Below, in pieces: positions 51,146-59,555 of a stretch of 64,000 nucleotides of DNA. The translations under genes and the position numbers were made by a program. The stretch spans positions 1-64,000 of the forward strand of contig NZ_LMQO01000001.1 in the NCBI RefSeq assembly GCF_001425385.1. Direction: 5' to 3'. Below the pieces are notes generated by a model. That model had not been told where the DNA came from, did no database searches, and saw only the letters and a list, made by a program, of their open reading frames with translations. Each line of letters starts with the position of its first letter. Position 1 is the first letter of the stretch. This DNA is from Sphingomonas sp. Leaf407 (GTDB lineage: Bacteria; Pseudomonadota; Alphaproteobacteria; Sphingomonadales; Sphingomonadaceae).

Positions 51146-52165
51146 GTGACCGACGACCGCATGACCACCCCGCTTCGCCGTCCCGAGGATGTCGATGCAG
51201 CCCTCCGCCCGAAGGCGCTCGACGAATTCGTCGGGCAGAAGGCGGCGCGTGAGAATCTGCGCGTGTTCATCGATGCCGCGCGCGGGCGGGGCGATGTCCT
51301 CGACCATGTGCTGTTTTTCGGGCCGCCGGGCCTCGGCAAGACGACGCTGGCGCAGATCGTCGCGCGGGAGATGGGCGTTGGCTTCCGCGCCACCTCCGGC
51401 CCGGTCATCGCCAAGTCGGGTGATCTCGCCGCGCTGCTCACCAACCTCGAAGACGGCGACGTGCTGTTCATCGACGAAATCCACCGCCTCAATCCGGCGG
51501 TCGAGGAAGTGCTGTACCCGGCGATGGAGGACCGCGCGCTCGACCTGATGATCGGCGAGGGGCCATCGGCGAGGAGCGTCCGCATCGATCTGCCGCGCTT
51601 CACCTTGGTCGGCGCGACGACGCGGCAGGGGTTGTTGACCACGCCTTTACGCGACCGCTTCGGCATCCCGGTCCGCCTGCAATTCTATACGGTCGAAGAA
51701 CTGACCCGCGTCGTGACCCGCGCCGCCGGACTGCTGGGTCTGGGCATCGCCACCGACGGCGCGACCGAGGTGGCTAGGCGCGCGCGGGGCACCCCGCGCA
51801 TCGCCGGGCGGCTGCTGCGGCGGGTACGCGACTTCGCCAATGTCGCGGGCGTCGATGTCGTCGATGCGCGCACGGCGGACGCGGCGCTCAACCGGCTGGA
51901 GGTCGATGCCAAGGGGCTGGACGCGATGGACCGCCGCTATCTGACGATGATCGCCGACGTCTATCGCGGTGGCCCGGTCGGCGTGGAGACGCTGGCGGCG
52001 GGCCTGTCCGAACCGCGCGACACGATCGAGGAAGTGATCGAGCCGTACCTCATCCAGATCGGCATGATCGCCCGCACCGCGCGCGGGCGCTGCCTGAATG
52101 CCGGCGGATGGAAGCATCTCGGCTTCGAGCCGCCGGCGGGCGTGCAGGACGGGCTGTTCGAATGA
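51146..52165 (+). CDS. ruvB: Holliday junction branch migration ATPase RuvB
   Basis: 339 residues from GTG 51146 (AGGGA upstream; ATG 51161 would shorten it by five residues). [20 protein letters not shown], Walker [12 protein letters not shown] (about 59-69), Walker [10 protein letters not shown], sensor [18 protein letters not shown] and the C-terminal winged helix [20 protein letters not shown]+ motor of branch migration with RuvA. Confidence 0.97.
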   Translation: MTDDRMTTPLRRPEDVDAALRPKALDEFVGQKAARENLRVFIDAARGRGDVLDHVLFFGPPGLGKTTLAQIVAREMGVGFRATSGPVIAKSGDLAALLTNLEDGDVLFIDEIHRLNPAVEEVLYPAMEDRALDLMIGEGPSARSVRIDLPRFTLVGATTRQGLLTTPLRDRFGIPVRLQFYTVEELTRVVTRAAGLLGLGIATDGATEVARRARGTPRIAGRLLRRVRDFANVAGVDVVDARTADAALNRLEVDAKGLDAMDRRYLTMIADVYRGGPVGVETLAAGLSEPRDTIEEVIEPYLIQIGMIARTARGRCLNAGGWKHLGFEPPAGVQDGLFE

Positions 52166-52176
52166 AGGGGCGGGGC

Positions 52177-52500
52177 ATGAAAAAGACATGGCTGTCGTCG
52201 ACGGCGCGCGGGTTGATCGTCGCCCCGGTCGCGACCGCGGTCCCGCTGCGGATTGGCGTCGCCATGGCCGGGGACGCGAGCGTGCGGGTCACGATCGCGG
52301 CGGAGACGTTCGTCCTGCCCGACGATCAGGACGCGCTGGCGGTCGCGCTGGCCGCCATTCCCGACAAGGGCCGCCCGGTCGTCCTCGACGTCGCCGGCAC
52401 GGTCGCGCTGCCCCGGCGGGTCGCGGGCGGCATCCTGCATCTGATCCAGTCCGCCGGGTTCCGGAAGGTCAACGTCGTCACCGACCCGGCGGCCGGCTGA
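52177..52500 (+). CDS. small TolR/ExbD periplasmic-domain-like protein
   Basis: 107 residues from ATG 52177 (AGGGGCGGGG upstream; ATG 52162 is less likely). A hydrophobic N-terminus (GLIVAPVATAVPLRIGVAMA) serves as signal or anchor. The rest, VRVTIAAETFVLPDDQ through RPVVLDVAGTVALPRRVAGG and LIQSAGFRKVNVVTD, follows the strand-helix order of ExbD/TolR periplasmic domains. The membrane Asp motif of TolR is absent. It lies 1.7 kb before the real tolR and may modulate the Tol complex; the assignment is by pattern. Confidence 0.55.
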   Translation: MKKTWLSSTARGLIVAPVATAVPLRIGVAMAGDASVRVTIAAETFVLPDDQDALAVALAAIPDKGRPVVLDVAGTVALPRRVAGGILHLIQSAGFRKVNVVTDPAAG

Positions 52501-52505
52501 TCCGC

Positions 52506-52913
52506 TCAAGCGGGCGCCGCCTCGCCCAGCAGCCACGCCATCGCCTCGCCCCGGTCGCTGAACAGCGTGTGCCCCGGCACCGTCCGCCGCGCCTGTTGCC
52601 GCAGCAGCGCGCTGGCCAGCAGCGTCGCGACGCGGTGGCCGACCAGATCGGTGTCGTTGCCGACCACCGCCAGCCGTTCGAGCATCGGCCGGTTCTGCAC
52701 CGGATAGCCGGTCAGGTCGAGCAACGTTACCTGCGACCCGATCGGTACGCCGACCAGCGGCATTCCTGGCAGCAGCGCGCGCACCTTGCGGTCGAACCGG
52801 TCATAGATCGCATCGTCCCAGAATCCGCGAAAACTGATCTCCAACAACCGCCGTTCCGGGGTCAGGCGGATGGTATAGGCCGGATCGTCGAACTGATGAA
52901 CGCTGGGAGCCAT
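52506..52913 (-). CDS. SpoIIAA/STAS-like domain protein
   Basis: 135 residues from ATG 52913. The pattern YTIRLTPERRLLEISFRGFW, DDAIYDRFDRKVRALLPGMP and QVTLLDLTGYPVQNRPMLER resembles the STAS-like SpoIIAA family of small cytosolic proteins. The family's usual membrane or lipid role is unclear. No convincing ribosome binding site. It is the only minus-strand gene in the ruv-tol region and faces the TolR-like gene, with 5 bases between the stops. Confidence 0.65.
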   Translation of the reverse strand: MAPSVHQFDDPAYTIRLTPERRLLEISFRGFWDDAIYDRFDRKVRALLPGMPLVGVPIGSQVTLLDLTGYPVQNRPMLERLAVVGNDTDLVGHRVATLLASALLRQQARRTVPGHTLFSDRGEAMAWLLGEAAPA

Positions 52914-53025
52914 GGCGTCAGCCAATCATGGGTCGGTTAATATTTCGATACCGGCGGGGTGTTTGGCGGCATGTCCGGCGCGCTCCCCCTTTCCCCATGC
53001 GCCTGCGGGGGGTAAGACCACGCCC

Positions 53026-53484
53026 ATGACCGCCCCCGACCAGCCGACCGGTGGCCGCTTCGTCGGGACCACGCACCGCTTCCCGCTGCGGATCTATTTC
53101 GAGGATACCGACCTGTCGGGCGTCGTCTATCACGCGAATTACCTGCGTTATTTCGAACGCGCGCGCAGCGACATGCTGATGGTCGCCGGCGTTGACCAGC
53201 GCGCGGCGCAGGAAGCGGGCGAGGGCCATTACGCCGTGCGATCGATGCAGCTCGACTGGCGGGCGCCCGCCCGGCTCAACGATGCGCTGGTCGTGGTCAG
53301 CACGGTCGTCCGGGTGCGCGCGGCGGCGGTGGATATTCAGCAGACAGTCATCCGCGACGATGTGTTGTTGGCATCGGCGCGGGTCGAGGTGGCGTTCGTT
53401 GGCGGCAACGGGCGACCACGGCGGCAACCGGCGGCGTGGATCGATGTGTTCGCGCGGCTGGCGACAACCGGAAAAGGGGCATGA
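53026..53484 (+). CDS. ybgC: YbgC/FadM-type acyl-CoA thioesterase
   Basis: 152 residues from ATG 53026. LRIYFEDTDLSGVVYHANYL is the hot-dog fold signature with the catalytic Asp, and YLRYFERARSDML follows. Standard first gene of the tol-pal cluster; YbgC hydrolyses short-chain acyl-CoA and associates with phospholipid enzymes. Its stop overlaps the tolQ start (ATGATG). Confidence 0.93.
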   Translation: MTAPDQPTGGRFVGTTHRFPLRIYFEDTDLSGVVYHANYLRYFERARSDMLMVAGVDQRAAQEAGEGHYAVRSMQLDWRAPARLNDALVVVSTVVRVRAAAVDIQQTVIRDDVLLASARVEVAFVGGNGRPRRQPAAWIDVFARLATTGKGA

Positions 53485-54173
53485 TGGACGTTTTCGTGAA
53501 TACCGACGCCGCGACCATGTCGCCGGTCGCGCTCTTCCTCCAGGCCGACTGGGTGGTGAAGGCGGTGATGATCGGCCTGCTCGCGGCCAGCGTCTGGACG
53601 TGGGCGATCATCGTCGGCTTCCTGGTGCGCGCCCGCAAGGTCCGCCGCGACATCGACCGGTTCGAGGGCGAGTTCGAACGCGCCGAGGACATCGACGCGT
53701 TTCACCGGCTGCAGGGATCACGCGATACCGCGATTGCCCGCGTCTTTTCGTCGGGGGTGCGCGAATGGCGCCGGTCGACCGCCGCCAAGGCAATCGACCG
53801 CGACGGCACGCGCGAACGCCTCGCCACCGCCATGGCGTCGAGCGTGGCGGACGAGAGCGAGACGCTGGCCGACCGGCTGAACGTGCTGGCGACGATCGGG
53901 TCGGTGGCGCCGTTCGTCGGCCTGTTCGGGACGGTGTGGGGCATCATGCGCTCGTTCACCTCGATCGCGTCCGAACAGAATACCTCGCTGGCGGTGGTGG
54001 CGCCGGGCATCGCCGAGGCGCTGTTCGCGACCGCGATCGGCCTGTTCGCGGCGATTCCCGCCGTCATCGCCTACAACCGGTTCAGCCATAGCGTGAACCG
54101 CATCGAATCGCGCCTCAACCGCTTCGCCGATGCGTTCCACGCGACGCTCTCGCGCCAGCTCGAAGGCGTCTGA
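53481..54173 (+). CDS. tolQ: Tol-Pal system motor protein TolQ
   Basis: 230 residues with three membrane helices (VVKAVMIGLLAASVWTWAII; LNVLATIGSVAPFVGLFGTV; APGIAEALFATAIGLFAAIP). GLFGTVWGIM and the ATAIGLFAAIPAV block are ExbB/TolQ hallmarks. It forms the proton-driven stator with TolR for outer-membrane constriction during division. Confidence 0.96.
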   Translation: MMDVFVNTDAATMSPVALFLQADWVVKAVMIGLLAASVWTWAIIVGFLVRARKVRRDIDRFEGEFERAEDIDAFHRLQGSRDTAIARVFSSGVREWRRSTAAKAIDRDGTRERLATAMASSVADESETLADRLNVLATIGSVAPFVGLFGTVWGIMRSFTSIASEQNTSLAVVAPGIAEALFATAIGLFAAIPAVIAYNRFSHSVNRIESRLNRFADAFHATLSRQLEGV

Positions 54174-54176
54174 GGC

Positions 54177-54608
54177 GTGGGGATCAACCTGCCGTCCGCC
54201 AAGGGCAAGGGCCGCCGCGCGCCGATGGCGGAGATCAACGTGACGCCATTGGTCGACGTCATGCTGGTGCTGCTCATCATCTTCATGGTGACGGCACCGC
54301 TGATGACCAGCGGCGTGCCGGTGAACCTGCCCGACAGCCGCGCCAAGGCGGTGACGCCCGAACAGGAGCCGCTGACGCTGTCGATGGATGCCGAGGGACG
54401 CACCTTCCTCGACGATGTCGAAATCTCGGGCGACAATCTGTCGGGCGAACTCGAAAAGATCGCGGCGGCGGGTGCCGGCGCCACCGAGCCGAGGCAGGTG
54501 ATGCTGCGCGCCGACCGCAGCCTCGACTATGGCCGGGTCAACCGGGTGCTGGGCGAACTGAACCGCGCCGGTCTCAACCGCGTGTCGCTCATCAGCGTGG
54601 CGCAATAG
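54177..54608 (+). CDS. tolR: Tol-Pal system protein TolR
   Basis: 143 residues from GTG 54177, 3 bases after tolQ. MAEINVTPLVDVMLVLLIIF includes the essential membrane Asp (VDV). The periplasmic domain has VNLPDSRAK and ends with the usual VNRVLGELNRAGLNRVSLI. Partner of TolQ in coupling the proton gradient to TolA. Confidence 0.96.
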   Translation: MGINLPSAKGKGRRAPMAEINVTPLVDVMLVLLIIFMVTAPLMTSGVPVNLPDSRAKAVTPEQEPLTLSMDAEGRTFLDDVEISGDNLSGELEKIAAAGAGATEPRQVMLRADRSLDYGRVNRVLGELNRAGLNRVSLISVAQ

Positions 54609-54612
54609 CGCG

Positions 54613-55674
54613 ATGCAGAAGGCGGAGAAGATCGGACTTGGCGTCGCGGTCGCGGGGCATGCCGTCCTGTTCGGGCTGCTGTCGATCGGCTTCCTCGCCA
54701 CGCCCAACCCGCTGAAGCTCGAATCCAAGCCGATGGACGTCAGCTTCTCGGAAGAGGTCGCCGCCGAGCAGACCTCGCCCAACCCGAACGAAGCGCCGGC
54801 GGTCAGCGAGGCCCCCGACACCGGTCCGCCCGAAGATGCCGCGCCCCCCGAAGCGGCAAGCGAACCAGAACCCGTGCCCGAGCCAGAACCCGCGCCGCCG
54901 GTCCCGGCACCGCCCGTACCCGCGCCGCGTCCGCAACCGGCCCCGCGTCCTGAACCGAAGCCGGAACCCAAACCCGCGCCGAAACCCGCCCCGGCACCCA
55001 GGCCCGTCCCGAAACCGGTGCCCCGGCCCGCGCCGAAACCCGCGCCCGCCCCCGAACCCAAACCCGCGCCGGCCAGAACCCCGCCGCGCCCGACGCCGGC
55101 GCGTCCGGCGGCGCAGCCCAAGGCCGCGCAGCCGAAAGCCGCGCCCAAAGCCGCTCCGAAGGCAGCGCCGGCCAAACCCGCCGCCGCTTCGCCCAAACCG
55201 GCGGCCAAGCCCGCCGCGACCAAGGGGCAGGGGACCAACGCGCAGGCAACCGCACAGCGCCCGCGCGGCAGCCGGCTAAGCAATGATTTCCTGAAGGGCA
55301 TCGCCGACACCCCGACCCCCGGCAAGGCGCAGGCCCCGCGCGCCGCCGTCGTCGGCGCGCAGTCGATCGCCGGCCTCGCCAGCGCGATCCAGCGACAGGT
55401 GCAGCCCTGCGCCAATCGCATCCCCAATCCGGGGCCGGGCGCGAACCAGATCCGCTCCAGCATCCGCCTCCAGATGCGTGCCGACGGCACGCTCGCCGCC
55501 AAGCCGCAGTTGCGCGGGCAAAAGGGCATCGATGGCGAGAACGAACGCTATGCGCAGCGTGTGTCCGAACTGGCGATCGCCGCGTTGATCCAGTGCGCGC
55601 CCTATGAACTGCCTGCCGACCTGTACGAAGGCGGCTGGAAAGACATCATCATCAACTACAAGCTGCCCGGCTGA
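54613..55674 (+). CDS. tolA: Tol-Pal system protein TolA (TonB/TolA family)
   Basis: 353 residues. One N-terminal membrane helix (GLGVAVAGHAVLFGLLSIGF), a long Pro/Ala/Lys-rich periplasmic linker (about residues 50-210, repeated PKPAP units) and a C-terminal domain from AGLASAIQRQVQPCANRIPN to the end. It spans the periplasm from TolQR to TolB and Pal. The repetitive linker is normal for the family. Starts 4 bases after tolR. Confidence 0.94.
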   Translation: MQKAEKIGLGVAVAGHAVLFGLLSIGFLATPNPLKLESKPMDVSFSEEVAAEQTSPNPNEAPAVSEAPDTGPPEDAAPPEAASEPEPVPEPEPAPPVPAPPVPAPRPQPAPRPEPKPEPKPAPKPAPAPRPVPKPVPRPAPKPAPAPEPKPAPARTPPRPTPARPAAQPKAAQPKAAPKAAPKAAPAKPAAASPKPAAKPAATKGQGTNAQATAQRPRGSRLSNDFLKGIADTPTPGKAQAPRAAVVGAQSIAGLASAIQRQVQPCANRIPNPGPGANQIRSSIRLQMRADGTLAAKPQLRGQKGIDGENERYAQRVSELAIAALIQCAPYELPADLYEGGWKDIIINYKLPG

Positions 55675-55686
55675 CCGGAGGGATGT

Positions 55687-57006
55687 ATGCGTAGACTCAC
55701 GATGGCGCTTGCCACCGCACTTGCGACCGTCACCGCCATGCCTGCCTATGCGCAGGTCGAGGTGGACATCGAGGGCGGCATTTCCGAACCGCTGCCCATC
55801 GCCGTGCCGGTGATGCCGACGCCGCAGGCCGCCTCGACCCCCGCCGGATCGACCGATGCGCTCGGCCGGCAACTGGCCGAGATCGTCGCGACCGACCTGC
55901 GCAACTCGGGGCTGTTCAAGCCCGCCGGCCCCGCCGGCCTGCCGCCGGTCGCGATGGGACAGGTCCAGTCGCCCGACTATGCCGCGTGGAGCGGCGCGCA
56001 GGCGCTGGTGCAGGGCTATGTCCGCGCCGAAGCGAACGGCACGCTGACGATCGGCTGCTATCTCTACGACGTGTTCGCGCGGACCGAGCTGACGCGGCAG
56101 GGGTTCAACGTCGCCCCGTCCGAATGGCGGCGCGCCGCGCACAAATGCGCCGATGCGGTCTATACCCGCCTGTCGGGTGAGGGGCCGTATTTCGACAGCC
56201 GCATCGTCTATGTATCGGAAACGGGGCCGAAGGGTCGCCGGATCAAGCGGCTGGCGATCATGGATCAGGACGGGGCCAACCACCGCTTCCTGACCAACGG
56301 CCAGTCGATCGTGCTGACGCCGCGTTTCGCGCCGAACCAGCAGTCGATCGTCTACATGAGCTATGTCAACGAACGCCCGGCGATCTACATCTACGATCTG
56401 GGCAGCGGCAAACAGCGGCTGCTGGTGCAGAACACCTCGCTCACCTTCGCGCCGCGTTTCTCGCCCGACGGGCGCTACGTCCTGTTCTCGATGGCGCAGG
56501 CGGGCAATACCGATGTCTACCGCGTCCCCGCCGCCGGCGGTTCGCCGCAACGGCTGACCAACTCGCCCGGCATCGACACGGGGGGAAGCTATTCGCCCGA
56601 CGGCAGCCGCATCGTGTTCGAAAGCGACCGGTCGGGCGGGCAGCAGCTCTATGTGATGAACGCCGACGGATCGAACCAGCAGCGGATCAGCTTCGGCGGC
56701 GGGCGCTACGGCACCCCGGTATGGAGCCCGCGCGGCGACCTGATCGCCTTCACCCGGCAGGGCGGCGGATCGTTTCGCATCGGCATCATGTCGCCTTCGG
56801 GGTCGGGCGAGAAGCTCCTGTCCGACGCATGGGGCGACGAGGGGCCGAGTTGGTCGCCCAACGGCCGCGTGCTCACCTTCTTCCGATCGGCGCAGGGGTC
56901 GGGCCGGACCGAGGTGTGGTCGGTCGACCTCACCGGATCGAACATCCGCCGTATCCCGACCGCGCTCGACGGATCGGACCCGAGCTGGGGGCCGATCCGG
57001 CCGTAA
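55687..57006 (+). CDS. tolB: Tol-Pal system translocation protein TolB
   Basis: 439 residues. Signal peptide ends AYAQ; an N-terminal D1 domain (LGRQLAEIVATDLRNSGLFK) precedes a six-bladed propeller built of repeats such as FSPDGRYVLFSMAQAGNTDV, YSPDGSRIVFESDRSGGQQL and WSPRGDLIAFTRQGGGSFRI. It cycles between TolA and Pal. GGAGG precedes ATG 55687. Confidence 0.97.
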   Translation: MRRLTMALATALATVTAMPAYAQVEVDIEGGISEPLPIAVPVMPTPQAASTPAGSTDALGRQLAEIVATDLRNSGLFKPAGPAGLPPVAMGQVQSPDYAAWSGAQALVQGYVRAEANGTLTIGCYLYDVFARTELTRQGFNVAPSEWRRAAHKCADAVYTRLSGEGPYFDSRIVYVSETGPKGRRIKRLAIMDQDGANHRFLTNGQSIVLTPRFAPNQQSIVYMSYVNERPAIYIYDLGSGKQRLLVQNTSLTFAPRFSPDGRYVLFSMAQAGNTDVYRVPAAGGSPQRLTNSPGIDTGGSYSPDGSRIVFESDRSGGQQLYVMNADGSNQQRISFGGGRYGTPVWSPRGDLIAFTRQGGGSFRIGIMSPSGSGEKLLSDAWGDEGPSWSPNGRVLTFFRSAQGSGRTEVWSVDLTGSNIRRIPTALDGSDPSWGPIRP

Positions 57007-57076
57007 CATTCGCTAACAGGGCTGTTTTCCGCTACAGGGCATTGTGGTGGATGCGTAACGACCAGGGAGTGACCCC

Positions 57077-57604
57077 ATGAAGAAGTTCTCGACCGCATTG
57101 ATCGTCGCCACCGGCCTGCTGGCGGTGGCCGGCTGCGCCAAGAAGCGCCCGGCGGTACTGCCGCCTGGCCCCGGCCAGACCGTCGATCCCAACGGCGGCA
57201 CCGGCGGCATCGGAAGCGGCACCGGCACCGGCGCGGTGGTGCCCGGATCGCGCGCCGATTTCCAGCAATCGGTCGCCAGCGACACGATCAACTTCGGCCT
57301 CGACCAGTATGACATCGATTCGTCGGCGCGCGCGGTCCTCGACAGCCAGGCACAGTGGCTCCAGCGCTACCCCAACGTCCGCGTGACGATCGAGGGGCAT
57401 TGCGACGAACGCGGCACCCGCGAATACAACCTTGCGCTCGGCGATCGTCGCGCCAATGCGGCGGCCAGTTATCTCGCGGCGCGCGGTATTTCGTCGTCGC
57501 GGATCACCACGATCAGCTATGGCAAGGAACGTCCGCTGGCGCTGGGTTCCGACGAGGGTGCATGGGCGCAGAACCGCCGCGCGGTGACGGTCGTCCTCCA
57601 GTAA
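57077..57604 (+). CDS. pal: peptidoglycan-associated lipoprotein Pal
   Basis: 175 residues. Lipobox LLAVAGC, then a Gly/Thr-rich tether and an OmpA-like domain with INFGLDQYDIDSSARAVLDS, VTIEGHCDERGTREYNLALG and RRANAAASYLAARGIS, which bind meso-diaminopimelate. It anchors the outer membrane to peptidoglycan. Last gene of the tol cluster, with a strong hairpin right after it. Confidence 0.97.
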   Translation: MKKFSTALIVATGLLAVAGCAKKRPAVLPPGPGQTVDPNGGTGGIGSGTGTGAVVPGSRADFQQSVASDTINFGLDQYDIDSSARAVLDSQAQWLQRYPNVRVTIEGHCDERGTREYNLALGDRRANAAASYLAARGISSSRITTISYGKERPLALGSDEGAWAQNRRAVTVVLQ

Positions 57605-57609
57605 TCGAC

Positions 57610-57641
57610 ACCGGCGGCGGCGCATGGACGCCGCCGCCGGT
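57610..57641. terminator. bidirectional hairpin between pal and the Lrp gene
   Basis: ACCGGCGGCGGCG pairs perfectly with CGCCGCCGCCGGT around CATGGA. It fills the gap between two convergent stop codons (57604 and 57641). No T-run; probably limits read-through in both directions. Confidence 0.6.
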
Positions 57642-58111
57642 CAGTCCATCGGCCGGGCCGCCGACCATTTGCGCCGTTTCTTGATGAAGCGGGTTTCATA
57701 GCGGCGGATCGTCGGATCGTTCGCCAGCATCGTATCGGCAAAGCGGTTATAGGCCGCCATGTCCGCGACCACGACCATCAGCGTCAGGTCATGCTCTCCC
57801 GTCACCTCCATGATCGCCTGCACCCGTGGGTCGGCATCCAGCCGCCGCAGCAGCCCCTCGACATGGGGCAGGGCATGACGATCGAGTTGCAACTCCACCA
57901 GCGCCGACAGGAACGCCCCGACCCGGTCGGACACGATCGCGATGTCGGCGACGATCGTCCCGTCCTCGCGCATCCGCCGCACCCGGCGGGTGATCGCCGA
58001 TGGCGACAGCGCCACGTCGCGTGCCAGATCCTCCGCCGTGCGCAGCGCGTCGCGTTGCAGCCAGTGCAACAGCGCGCGATCATGGGCGTCCAGATCGCGT
58101 ATTCCCGTCAA
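57641..58111 (-). CDS. Lrp/AsnC-family transcriptional regulator
   Basis: 156 residues. DLDAHDRALLHWLQRDALRT, then the helix-turn-helix DLARDVALSPSAITRRVRRM, then a RAM domain (FLSALVELQLDRHALPHVEG and IMEVTGEHDLTLMVVV). The start is a TTG at 58111; no in-frame ATG exists nearby, and GGGGGGAAGGA lies just upstream. Lrp regulators sense amino acids. Target genes cannot be seen here. Confidence 0.88.
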   Translation of the reverse strand: MTGIRDLDAHDRALLHWLQRDALRTAEDLARDVALSPSAITRRVRRMREDGTIVADIAIVSDRVGAFLSALVELQLDRHALPHVEGLLRRLDADPRVQAIMEVTGEHDLTLMVVVADMAAYNRFADTMLANDPTIRRYETRFIKKRRKWSAARPMD

Positions 58112-58220
58112 TGTCCTTCCCCCCGGACGCCGGACTTCGGCGATGACACCGCGATATTTGCCGAAATAGCGCGGGATCGCCAGCGCATAAGATGGCCGAT
58201 TGTCACGCGAAGGGGTTCGA

Positions 58221-59510
58221 ATGCGTCACGGAATTACCGCCATATTGTCACCGATCGCCGTCATCGCCCTGTCGGTCGCGCCGGCGCGGGCGCAGGACGA
58301 TCCGGTCACGGTCGTCGCCGCGACGCGGGCCGCCCTTGTCGAACGCTATGTCCTGCCCGACGTGGCGACGAAGCTGGGCGCGGCGCTGGCCTCGCCCGAT
58401 CGCTATCGCGGGTTGCAGGGCGAGGCGCTGGCCGATCGCATCAACGCCGACATGGCGCGGGTCACGCCGGACAAGCATCTGTCGCTGCGCTTCGATCCCA
58501 GGACGGCGGCGATGCTAGCCAGCCGGCCGCCTGCCGGGGATGACGAGGATGCCCCGCTGCCGCCCGGCGTCGCGCGGATGATCCTCCGCCTGAATGCCGG
58601 CGTTCGCGCGATGGAGACATTGCCGGGCAATATCCGCATGATCGCCTATGACGGGTTCATCTGGGGAACGCCCGAAGCGGAAGCGGCGATCGCCGGGGCG
58701 ATGCGGTTCCTGCAAGGGGGCGATGCGTATATCATCGACCTGCGCCGCAACGGCGGCGGCTCGCCCGAGGCGGTGGCGGCGATCGCCAGCTATTTCGTCC
58801 CCGCCGGCACGCCGCTGATGCGGTTCGAGATGCGCGGCAAGCCGGGCGAGGCGACCACCGCGCCCGCCGCACCGTTCAGCCTTGCGGGCAAGCCGCTCTA
58901 TGTGCTGACCAGCGGCCAGACCGCATCGGCGGCCGAGGAGTTCGCGACACACGTCTCGGCATTGGGCTTCGGTACGCTGGTGGGCGAACGCACCGCCGGC
59001 GCGGGGTTCCGCAACGACATGGTGCCCATCGGCAAAAGCTATGTGCTGAGCGTATCGACCGGCCGGGCGATCAGCCTCAAGACGGGCAAGGATTGGGAAA
59101 GGGTCGGCGTGACGCCGGCAATCGTCACCCTGCCGGACCAGGCGCTGGCGGCGGCGAAGGTCGCGGCGATGACCGCCATCGCCGCGCGTGCGCCGGCGGA
59201 CGAACGCCGCGAGGACGAGCGCCTCGTCGCCTTCTATCGCGCGTCGGCCAACCCGGTGCGGCTGGCGCGGCCGTTGGCGGATTATGCGGGACGCTATGGC
59301 AACCGGGTGGTCGCGGTGGCCGACAACGGGCTGACCTCCGCCCGCATTGGCCGCGCGGCTTTTCCGCTGGTGGTGGTCGCGGCGGACAGCGTGGTGCCCG
59401 AAACCGACCCCACGACCCGTTTTCGCTTCGTCGAGGCCAATGGCCAGATCGTCGCCATGGAGGTCGAACGGGCCGACGGATCGACCGAGCGCGCCGACCG
59501 GATCAAATGA
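58221..59510 (+). CDS. exported S41-type (IRBP-like) serine peptidase
   Basis: 429 residues from ATG 58221 (AAGGGG upstream). Signal peptide ends ARAQ. A helical N-domain (ATRAALVERYVLPDVATKLG) precedes the tail-specific protease core: AYIIDLRRNGGGSPEAVAAI, the nucleophile region LTSGQTASAAEEFATHV and GERTAGAGF. No PDZ domain is evident. Related to IRBP-like peptidases; physiological substrate unknown. Converges with clpA across a hairpin. Confidence 0.85.
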   Translation: MRHGITAILSPIAVIALSVAPARAQDDPVTVVAATRAALVERYVLPDVATKLGAALASPDRYRGLQGEALADRINADMARVTPDKHLSLRFDPRTAAMLASRPPAGDDEDAPLPPGVARMILRLNAGVRAMETLPGNIRMIAYDGFIWGTPEAEAAIAGAMRFLQGGDAYIIDLRRNGGGSPEAVAAIASYFVPAGTPLMRFEMRGKPGEATTAPAAPFSLAGKPLYVLTSGQTASAAEEFATHVSALGFGTLVGERTAGAGFRNDMVPIGKSYVLSVSTGRAISLKTGKDWERVGVTPAIVTLPDQALAAAKVAAMTAIAARAPADERREDERLVAFYRASANPVRLARPLADYAGRYGNRVVAVADNGLTSARIGRAAFPLVVVAADSVVPETDPTTRFRFVEANGQIVAMEVERADGSTERADRIK

Positions 59511-59517
59511 GCGGCGT

Positions 59518-59550
59518 CGCCGCCACGCCGGTGGTCCCGGCGTGGCGGCG
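59518..59550. terminator. bidirectional hairpin between S41 peptidase gene and clpA
   Basis: CGCCGCCACGCCGG pairs perfectly with CCGGCGTGGCGGCG around TGGTC, between convergent stops at 59510 and 59556. No T-run. Confidence 0.6.
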
Positions 59551-59555
59551 GGCGG

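Noticed and set aside
54760..55250. Highly repetitive Pro/Ala/Lys-coding DNA
   Set aside because: It is the normal periplasmic linker of TolA, not a tandem repeat or recombination site.
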